DNA of 64,000 nt from the NCBI GenBank assembly GCA_014904985.1, contig MU129175.1, forward strand, positions 1 to 64,000, read 5' to 3'. This DNA is from Hydnum rufescens UP504. Taxonomy: Eukaryota > Basidiomycota > Agaricomycetes > Cantharellales > Hydnaceae. Shown piece after piece: positions 56,291 to 64,000 of the stretch. Made by a program: the position numbers and the translations under genes. The stretch's first letter is position 1; every line of letters begins with the position of its first letter. The notes below the pieces were generated by a model, which worked only from the letters and a program-made list of their open reading frames with translations, was not told where the DNA came from and did no database searches.

Positions 56291-59200
56291 GTAAGCATGG
56301 ATGTCATAGAATTCAATGGATTGTCCCTTGCTGATCCATCATTTGGTGCCATTGACTGCATAGCTTGTAAGTGTGGATGTCATAGAATCCAATAGATTGT
56401 CCCTTGCTTATTCATCATTTGGTGCCATTGGCCTCCTAGCTTGTAAGTGTGGATGTCATAGAATTCAATGGATTGTCCCTTGCTGATTCATCATTTGGTG
56501 CCATTGACCTCCTAGCTTGTAAGTGTGGAGGTCATAGAAATCAATGGATTGTCCCTTGCTGATTCATCATTTGGTGCCATTCACCACATAGGCTGTAAGT
56601 GTGGATGTCATAGAATTCAATAGATTGTCCCTTGCTGATTCATCATTGGATGCCATTCACCACATAGGATGTAAGTGTGGATGTCATAGAATCCAATGGA
56701 TTGTACCTTGCTGACTCATCATTTGGTGCCATTCACCACATAGCTTGTAGGTGTGGATGTCACAGAATTCAATGGATTCTCCCTTGCTGATTCATTGTTT
56801 GGTGCCATTGACCACATAGCTTGTAAGTGTGGATGTCATAGAATTCAATGGATTGTCCCTTTTTGATTCATCATTGGGTGCCATTCACCACATAGCATGT
56901 AAGTGTGGATGTCATAGAATTCAATGGATTATCCCTTGCTGATTCATCATTTGGTGCCATTCACCACATAGGAAGTAAGGGTGGATGTCATAGAATTCAA
57001 TGGGTTGTCCATTGCTGACTCATCATTTGGTGCCATTCACCACATAGCTGGTAAGTGTGGAGGTCATAGAATTCAATGGATTATCCCTTCCTGATTCATC
57101 ATTTGGTGCCGTTGACCTCATAGGATGTAAGTGTGGATGTCGTAGAATTCAATGGATTGTCCCTTGCTGATTCATCATTTGGTTTCATTCACCACATAGC
57201 ATGTAAGTGCAGGTGTCATAGAATTCAATGGATTGTCCCTTGCTGATTCATCATTTGGTCCCATTGACCACATAGCATGTAAGTGTGGATGTCACAGAAT
57301 TCAATGGATTGTTGGTTCCTGATTCATCATTTGGTGCCATTCACCACATAGTATGTAAGTGTGGATGTCATAGAATTCAATGGATTGTCCCTTCCTGATT
57401 CATTGTTTGGTGCCATTCACCACATAGGCTGTAAGTGTGGATGTCACGGAATGTGATGGATTGTCCCTTGCTGATTCATCACCTGGTGCCATTGACCTCA
57501 TAGGCTGTAAGTGTGGATGTCATAGAATTCAATGGATTATCCCTTCCTGATTCATCATTTGGTGCCATTGACCTCATAGGCTGTAAGTGTGGATGTCATA
57601 GAATTCAATGGATTGTCCCCTCCTGATTCATCATTTGGTGCCATTCACCACATAGGCTGTAAGTGTGGATGTCATAGAATTCAATGGATTGTCCCTTGCT
57701 GATTCATCATTGGGTGCCATTGACCACATAGCAGGTAAGTGTGGATGTCATAGAATTCAATGGATTATCCCTTGCTGATTCATCATTTGGTGCCATTGAC
57801 CTCATAGGATGTAAGTATGGATGTCATAGAATTCAATGGATTGTCCCTTGCTGATTCATCATTGGGTGCCACATAGCAAGTAAGTGTGGATGTCATAGAA
57901 TTCAATGGATTGTCCTTTGCTGATTCATCATCTGGTGTCATTGACCTCATAGGCTGTAAGTGTGCATGTCATAGGATTCAATGGATTGTCCCTTGCTGAT
58001 TCATCATTTGGTGCCATTCACTACATAGTATGTAAGTGTGGATGTCATAGGGTTCAATGGATTGTCCCTTGCTGATTCATCATTGGGTGCCATTGACCAC
58101 ATAGTATGTAAGTGTGGATGTCATAGAATTCAATGGATTGTCCCTTGTTGATTCATCATTGGGTGCCATTGACCACATAGCATGTGAGTGTGGATGTCAT
58201 AGAAAATGGATTGTCCCTTGCTGATTCATCATTTGGTGCCATTGACCACATAGTATGTAAGTGAGGATGTCATAGAATTCAATGGATTGTCCCTTGCTGA
58301 TTCATCATTTGGTGCCATTGATGACATAGGGTGTAAGTGTGGATGTCATAGAATTCAATGGATTGTCCCTTGCTAATTCATCATTTGGTGCCATTTACCT
58401 CATAGCTTGTAAGTATAGATGTCATAGAATTCAATGGATGGTCCCTTGCTGATTCATGATTTGGTGCCATTGATGACATAGGGTGTAAGTGTGGATGTTG
58501 TAGAATTCAATGGATTGTCCCTTGCTGATTCATGATTTGGTGCCATTCACCACATAGGCTGTAAGTGTGGATGTTGTAGAATTCAATGGATTGTCCCTTG
58601 CTGATTCATGATTTGGTGCCATTCACCACATAGGCTGTAAGTGTGGATGTCATAGAATCCAATGGATTGTCCCTTCCTGATTCATCATTTGGTGCCATTG
58701 ACCTCATAGCTTGTAAGTGTGGATGTCATAGAATTCAGTGGATTGTCCCTTGTTGATTCATCATTTGGTGCCATTGACCTCATAGCTTGTAAGTGTGGAT
58801 GTCATAGAATTCGATGGACTGTCCCTCCCTGATTCATCATTTCATGCCATTGACCACATAGGATGTAAGTGTGGATGTCATAGAATTCAATGGATTGTCC
58901 CTTGCTGATTCATCATTTGGTTCCATTGACCACATAGGAAGTAAGTGTGGATGTCATAGAATTCAATGGATTGTCCCTTGCTGATTCATCATTTGGTTCC
59001 ATTCACCACACAGCTTGTAAGTGTGGATGTCATAGAATTCAATGGATTGTCCCTTGCTAATTCATCATTTGGTGCCATTGACTTCATAGCATGTAAGTGT
59101 GGATGTCATAGAATTCAACAGATTGTCCCTTCCTGATTCATCATTTGGTGCCATTCACCACATAGGCTGCAAGTGTGGATGTCAAAGAATTCAATGGATT

Positions 59201-60374
59201 GTCCCTTGCTGATTCATCATTTGGTCCCATTGACCACATAGCAAGTAAGTGTGGATGTCATAGAATTCAATGGATTGTGTGTTCCTGATTCATCATTTGG
59301 TGCCATTGACCACATAGCTTGTAAGTGTGGATGTCATAGAATTCAATGGATTGTCCCTTGCTGATTCATCATTTGGTGCCATTCACCACATAGGCTGTAA
59401 GTGTGGATGTCATAGAATTCAATGGATTGTCCTTTGCTGATTCATCATTTGGTGTCATTGACCACATAGCTTGTAAGTGTGCATGTCATGGAATTCAATG
59501 GATTGTCCCTTGCTGATTCATCATTTGGTGCCATTCACCACATAGGGTGTAAGTGTGGATGTCATAGAATTCAATGGATTGTCCTTTGCTGATTCATCAT
59601 TTGGTGTCATTGACCACATAGCTTGTAAGTGTGCATGTCATGGAATTCAATGGATTGTCCCTTGCTGATTCATCATTTGGTGCCATTCACCACATAGCAT
59701 GTAAGTGTGGATGTCATAGAATTCAATGGATTGTCCCTTGCTGATTCATCATTTGGTGCCATTCACCACATAGCGTGTAAGTGTGGATGTCATAGAATTC
59801 ACTGGATTGTCCCTTGCTTATTCATCATTTGGTGCCATTGACCACATAGCATGTAAGTGTGGATGTCATAGAATTCAATGAATTGTCCCTCATCATTTGG
59901 TGCCATTGATCACACAGCAAGTAAGTGTGGATGTCATACAATTCAATGGATTGTCCCTTGCTGATTCATCATTTGGTGCCATTGACCACATAGGCTGTAA
60001 GTGTGGATGTCACAGAATTCAATGGATTGTCCCTTGCTGATTCATTATTTGGTGCCATTAACCAAATAGCATGTAAGTGTGGATGTCATAGAATTCAATG
60101 GATTGTCCCTTGCTGATTCATCATATGGTGCCATTGACCACATAGGCTGTAAGTGTGGATGCAATAGAACTCAATGGATTGTCTCTTGCTGATTCATCAT
60201 TTGGTGCCACTGACCAACATAGGCTGTAAGTGTGGATGTCATAGAATTCAATGGATTGTCCCTTGCTGATTCATCATTTGGTGCCATTGACCACACAGCA
60301 TGTAAGTGTGGATGTCATACAATTCAATGGATTGTTCCTTGCTGATTCATCTTTTGGTGATATTGACAACATAG
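56291..60374 (+). repeat. Micro-exon/intron array, homogenised core (micro-exons 33-85)
   Basis: 53 units of 76 bp (a few 68-77) with nearly identical introns: GTAAGTGTGGATGTCATAG, GAATTCAATGGATTGTCCC, a branch-like TTGCTGATTCATCATTTGG, and the acceptor GACCACATAG. Only the triplet between acceptor and donor is hypervariable (GCT, CTT, CAT, GAT, TAT, GAA, CAA, GGT, CTG, CAG, CGT). Triplets start at 56364 and every 76 bp to 57808, then 57877 and every 76 bp to 58181, 58254 and every 76 bp to 59850, then 59918, 59994, 60070, 60146, 60223 and 60299. One donor is GC (59,169). The unit ending at 59,917 lacks the CTGAT segment. Confidence 0.95.
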
Positions 60375-60821
60375 GTTGTAAGTCCAGATCTCTTAGAATT
60401 TGATGCATCTTCTTCACCAATTCATCTTTTCATTTCATTGACAATGTAGCAAGTGAGTTGGAATGTCTTGGAATCCAATACATTGTCCTTTGCTGATTTC
60501 CCCTTTCAATGATAATGCAGCCTGTAAGTCCACATATCTCAGAATTCTATTCACCCTTACTTGATCATGTCCTACTTGGTGGTTTGTCCCATAGGAGGTC
60601 AGTCCACACCTCCCACTCTTGTATTTGTGATCTCTGGACAATCTCTTACATCTACAACATAGGATGTATGTCCTCTCTCTTACTATTCTGTGTATGGTCC
60701 TGCCTCATACACATCTCACTGACATTCACAATGTTAGCTTGTGAGTTCATAAATTTATACAATGGAATAATATCCTATTTTTTGGCTGCACTCCTCATCC
60801 TTGTATTTATTACAGGATAAT
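60375..60821 (+). repeat. Micro-exon/intron array, diverged 3' part (micro-exons 86-92)
   Basis: Triplets at 60375, 60450, 60521, 60595, 60663 and 60738 are again separated by diverged introns with good GT and AG borders. The last micro-exon is six bases, GATAAT (60,816-60,821), followed by donor GTGAGT. The divergence mirrors the 5' side, so the array has old edges and a young core. Confidence 0.88.
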
Positions 60822-61376
60822 GTGAGTTACATCTAATGTGCCAAAGCCAAATGATTCTGTGTAATTGTGGTCTCATCATTGCTCCCCTGTTATCTGGTAA
60901 ATATTGAATATTGTCAAGCCTCACCTCCATCCTTGTCCTTATCTCTCCCAAATTTTATTAGGTGCTCAAATATTCAGGCAGTCAAGGCCTGTGTGCCCTT
61001 CCTCAAACTGTTGGTCAGTTTAGGTTCTTGTTCATTCCCCCCCTCCAGGATGTCTAAGCAACCATTCCAGCATCACCTGCCTATTATATCCCACCCAAAT
61101 CTTCAATATCTGGTGTTTATTTGTTGTCAGGGTTGCAACTAATTCTAACTGTGGAAGAGATTGCTGATCTTGGTTTGTTAACCAGTGGTCATCCTTTGGA
61201 TTCGGAGGGGGAGGAATGCTGATTTGCCTGATGCACCTGAAATAGAGCACACCACTAACTTGGTCCAGGCTCAAATCAGGAGTGACTTGGTGGATTATGG
61301 AGATTTTCAAGCACTAGACTCATATGCTACTGCAGACAGACTGGCAAGGATCATTGATGACTACACACCAATGTAA
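60822..61376 (+). other. Putative 3' exons after the array
   Basis: A long intron (60,822-60,961, ending TTTTATTAG) may be followed by an exon 60,962-61,013. If the array is read with codon = micro-exon, this continues VLKYSGSQGLCALPQTV. In the alternative phase it reads CSNIQAVKACVPFLKLL. Further on are HHLPIISHPNLQYLVFICCQ, reminiscent of the OrsD/DUF3505 zinc-binding type, EEIADLGLLTSGHPLDSEGE, and an end with LVDYGDFQALDSYATADRLA before a stop at 61,376. Frames change between these pieces, so they could be exons or a decayed transposon gene. Confidence 0.35.
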
Positions 61377-64000
61377 TCTGTGCAGAATACATGTATTGAG
61401 TCAACAGATATCCTCCAATGTCATTAGTTGTCAATCCTTATCTCTGCTGGGCTGATCCACTCAGAGGTGGAGGTCAGTCTCAATGGATCAGGTGTGATAC
61501 CCATGCACCACAGTGTAGGTCACACAATTTCTGTACCTTAGTAGGGCCTATATCTACATGGAAACCAAAGGACTTTTTCTAGTCCCACTATAGGAGGTAA
61601 TCAAGATACAGTACATTGTTTTAAACTTTTTCAATTCTCAGGGGGTGTCTGTTGAGGGATGTTCATAGATTGAGGAGTCAATTAGGTAATTGGGTCAGTA
61701 TGGAGGATAGCCCCTTAATATGATTGATGAGGGAATTCATGGTGTGAGGATTATGTAAGTCATGGAAGATGAGTACATGAGAGACATGGAGCAGGAAGAC
61801 TAATTCTCAATGGGACTTGATATGAGAGAATATGAGGAGAAGATCATGAGTGATAAGAGACTTTCTGAGAGTGAGAGTTCAATAAAAGACAACATATTCT
61901 TGATCTTCTGGGGAGTGGGAGTGCAAGAGGTAACTACTTATATACCAAAGGATCAAGGAGGAATTGGTAAGATAATTATTAAGAAGGGAAGGGTGACAAA
62001 GGAAGAATGTGAGAGGTAAGCAGGAAGGTGAACATTAATAAGGAAAGTGACTAGAAGTGGTAAGCAATGGGCAGTGATGAGGTGAGATCATGTGCTTATG
62101 GAATAGTCCCACCTGGTCAGCCAGAAAGGTACATCTAGTTAGCCTTGCATTTAAATAGTCTAACTAGACATTTTTAGGTGGGGGCCCCTGGGGCCTCTGG
62201 GGTGGATTTCAGATCTTCAGACAAGGGGCCCCAGGGGCCCCTGGCTCTGAACTTGGTGCATCATGCTTAAGTTCTCAGAAGGGTGGTGCTCACTGTGCTT
62301 GGTGAAGCAACCATAATTATGCACTATATTATGTTATTATACAAGCATAAAAATGACTATATGATTCTTAAGTCAAATAGAGCATAAAATTGGAAGTGGG
62401 GTTAAGTGTTGGAAATCACTGAAAGTCTGTAGATAGATTGAGGGTACCATCAGCATTGAACACAACATGTGAAAAATCAAACCCATCCAAAGTGGCAGGA
62501 GGTAGCAAGGTGTTGAAGGCTTCTGCATACCTGTAAGGGGTGCACCCTTAGTAGATTACATAATGCTTATGTAATAGAGTAGATACATAGATGGAAGAGG
62601 AGCCAGGAAAACCTGCCTTCACTTTCACCTATTAATGTATCTTTGGATTGTTGGTAGTTGTGGCTGTGAAGCTCCTTAAGAATATGCTAAGTATGCCTTA
62701 CACTTTTTTACCAACTCATTTCTCCAAAGCAGAAAGAAAAAACTACTCAATTACATAAAGAATTTTTTCACATTGCCTGACAACAGATCTGATGACAAAG
62801 GGAGAAGTAACACAGGCAACCATTGTTGGAGGGATAAATCCCTACACCATAGAATCCTCATCCAAGGCCAAATTTCCTTATGAACAAATTAATTAATTGT
62901 CACCCCACTCATTGAATTCTTTGTCATTCATCTACTCAAGAATCAATTGGATTCCTACCCCCTATCAATCCACAATTCTACCACACTCCTTTACCATGAA
63001 CACCAGTCAATTTGTTGACTGTCCATTGGACTTCAACAGTCCTCATCAAAAGGGGGCAGTTTATGCTCTATCTCAAGTCCAATTTCTTTGGACAAGGCAA
63101 TTCAACTTGCCATCCTTCCCCAAGACTGTATGACTCATCTATTCTTCCAAGCCATCCTACTGCCTTAAGGGAAAAGTATTGTGACTATGTAATGATGAGG
63201 ACCAGGCCTAGTTCTGATTCTGGACTCATGAATCCATCACATGATCCAGAAAGGGGCTGCACTACTCTCAAGGAGTATTTTTTGAATTTCTCCCTCAGTT
63301 ATGATTGGGTGGACTCAAAATGACTGCTCCCAGAGATATATGAATTGTACCTATTGAACAGTACCAAGCATGCAATAATTGGATCAAAAGTGTGGTCCCT
63401 GTACCATGATCTTTCCATGATTCATACTCTGAAGGAGTATTATTTGATTTTTAAAACCAATTCTTATCTGATTCACTTGTGACTACTACTCCCTGAAAGC
63501 TGTTGAAAATGCGCATCAACTGGTACCAATGGAAAAATGATCAGATGTGAACTCCATTTTTCACAAGACACCCCCCTCCCCATGACTCCCCCTTTGCTCC
63601 ACCATTGCAAATAGTGAATTACTTCTGGCCCTTTTATGTCTGATGGAGAAAATCTTCAGGGCGACCTATTCCACTTTTCCTTAAGGGAACTTGTCCAGAA
63701 TTGAAGGAGGAATAGCATGTAATGTGTCAATCTCCCCTTTTATCTTCAAATTGGAATATCTCCATCAGTTTTGAAGATTTTAACCTCATTTATTTTTCTC
63801 TGTGTCCCTTATGGCCGGCTTTTTCACATTTTATTGAGCTGAAGTCTTGATTGTATATTAGGTGCAGCTAGCACACAATTCAGGAGTTCTCCCCCTCCCT
63901 CCAGTCTGAAGCACAGTGACTTGCTGCTGGTTTGTGGGTGATTTCTTACTTAAAAAGACTACTCTAAATATGCTTTGAATAAGGTCTCAAGAGGAGATTC
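61377..64000. other. CpG-poor, gene-poor stretch, possibly transposon-derived
   Basis: No convincing coding region. A purine-rich tract just before GTGTCTGTTGAGGGATGTTC (about 61,640) resembles the polypurine tract/LTR start of fungal Ty3-type elements, but no second LTR is in the window. 62,178-62,250 has a GC-rich inverted repeat. The small frame 61,810-62,019 and those at 62,897-63,323 show no domain. Confidence 0.4.
62178..62250. repeat. GC-rich inverted repeat (hairpin)
   Basis: GGGGGCCCCTGGGGCC on the left pairs with GGGGCCCCAGGGGCCCC on the right, with a loop of about 35 bases. It is striking within an otherwise AT-rich, CpG-free stretch, and it contains no CpG itself. Confidence 0.65.

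Larger units (their letters stand above)
53680..64000. other. CpG-depleted domain
   Basis: From about 53,680 to the end I find only about ten CpG dinucleotides (for example 57,112, 57,141, 57,448, 58,812, 59,775, 61,202, 63,512, 63,662), while the sequence just before has one every 20-30 bases. GC content is only moderately lower, so this is specific CpG loss. It covers the array, its flanks and the apparent transposon-like region to the right. Confidence 0.85.

Noticed and set aside
56291..60374. CRISPR array
   Set aside because: The repeats are 73 nt with 3-nt 'spacers' in a eukaryotic genome; there are no cas genes and the unit carries spliceosomal intron signals.
60435..60641. 68-residue minus-strand frame
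   Set aside because: It lies across array introns and is an accident of low stop density.
53895..60821. Plain satellite/centromeric repeat with no function
   Set aside because: Possible, but the strict AG-NNN-GT spacing and the kept splice signals in strongly diverged edge units are not expected of inert satellite DNA.
61640..62300. Ty3-type LTR
   Set aside because: Only a tract resembling a polypurine tract and TG start is seen; there is no second LTR, integrase or RT nearby, so it is not listed as a mobile element.

Overview
The window is nuclear DNA of a filamentous fungus, most likely an agaricomycete basidiomycete. Intron-rich genes with short 50-90 nt introns, multi-copy TPR genes, a MATH-like/BTB protein, a fungal P-loop GTPase family and a PAT-type tyrosine-recombinase retroelement all fit. 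The gene style recalls Rhizoctonia/Ceratobasidium, but that is an inference. There is no bacterial or organellar signal.

Layout. 1-25.4 kb is a patchwork of decayed segmental duplications. Two rough units (about 1-9.7 kb and 10.2-25.4 kb) carry, in related order, a TPR gene, a PET117 copy, an unknown minus-strand segment, and fragments of an M3 metallopeptidase gene, an adrenodoxin reductase (ARH1) gene and a small nuclease-like AT-hook gene. The second unit is split by a complete PAT-like retroelement (13,002-18,746) with A1...B1-A2-B2 split direct repeats. Its exact empty site survives in the first unit. 25.4-40.3 kb holds the versions from which the fragments derive: intact PET117 (+), a Ser/Pro-rich gene (+), ARH1 (-, frameshifted), a nucleostemin-type GTPase (+, frameshifted), SEC13 (-) and an intact M3 peptidase (-). 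40.3-50.0 kb holds a hypothetical gene, a MATH-like/BTB gene (-) and the best TPR gene (+, one 1-bp lesion). 51-53.7 kb holds two members of a fungal P-loop GTPase family.

At about 53,680 the sequence changes character. CpG nearly vanishes (about ten in the last 10.3 kb), and from 53,895 to 60,822 there is a tandem array with a period of about 76 bp. Each unit reads as one complete short intron (GT donor, CTGAT-like branch point, AG acceptor). Consecutive introns are separated by exactly three nucleotides, 91 times in a row, and then by one 6-nt segment. The introns in the 53-unit core are nearly identical, while the triplet between them varies (11 kinds in the core, 22 overall). The flanking older units have drifted in sequence but keep the splice signals and the 3-nt spacing. 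This looks like a gene in which about 90 codons are each isolated by an intron. Because every micro-exon is one codon long, any exon skipping would stay in frame. The GTPase gene just upstream reads in phase across a further exon up to the first donor of the array. No described system that I know of has this form, and it is the main finding.

Functional links: PET117 and ARH1 both act in the mitochondrial matrix around heme a synthesis and cytochrome oxidase assembly. SEC13, the M3 peptidase and the GNL3-like GTPase are housekeeping genes. The duplicated segments are mostly dead copies, except one intact 308-residue nuclease-like gene at 22,875-23,948.
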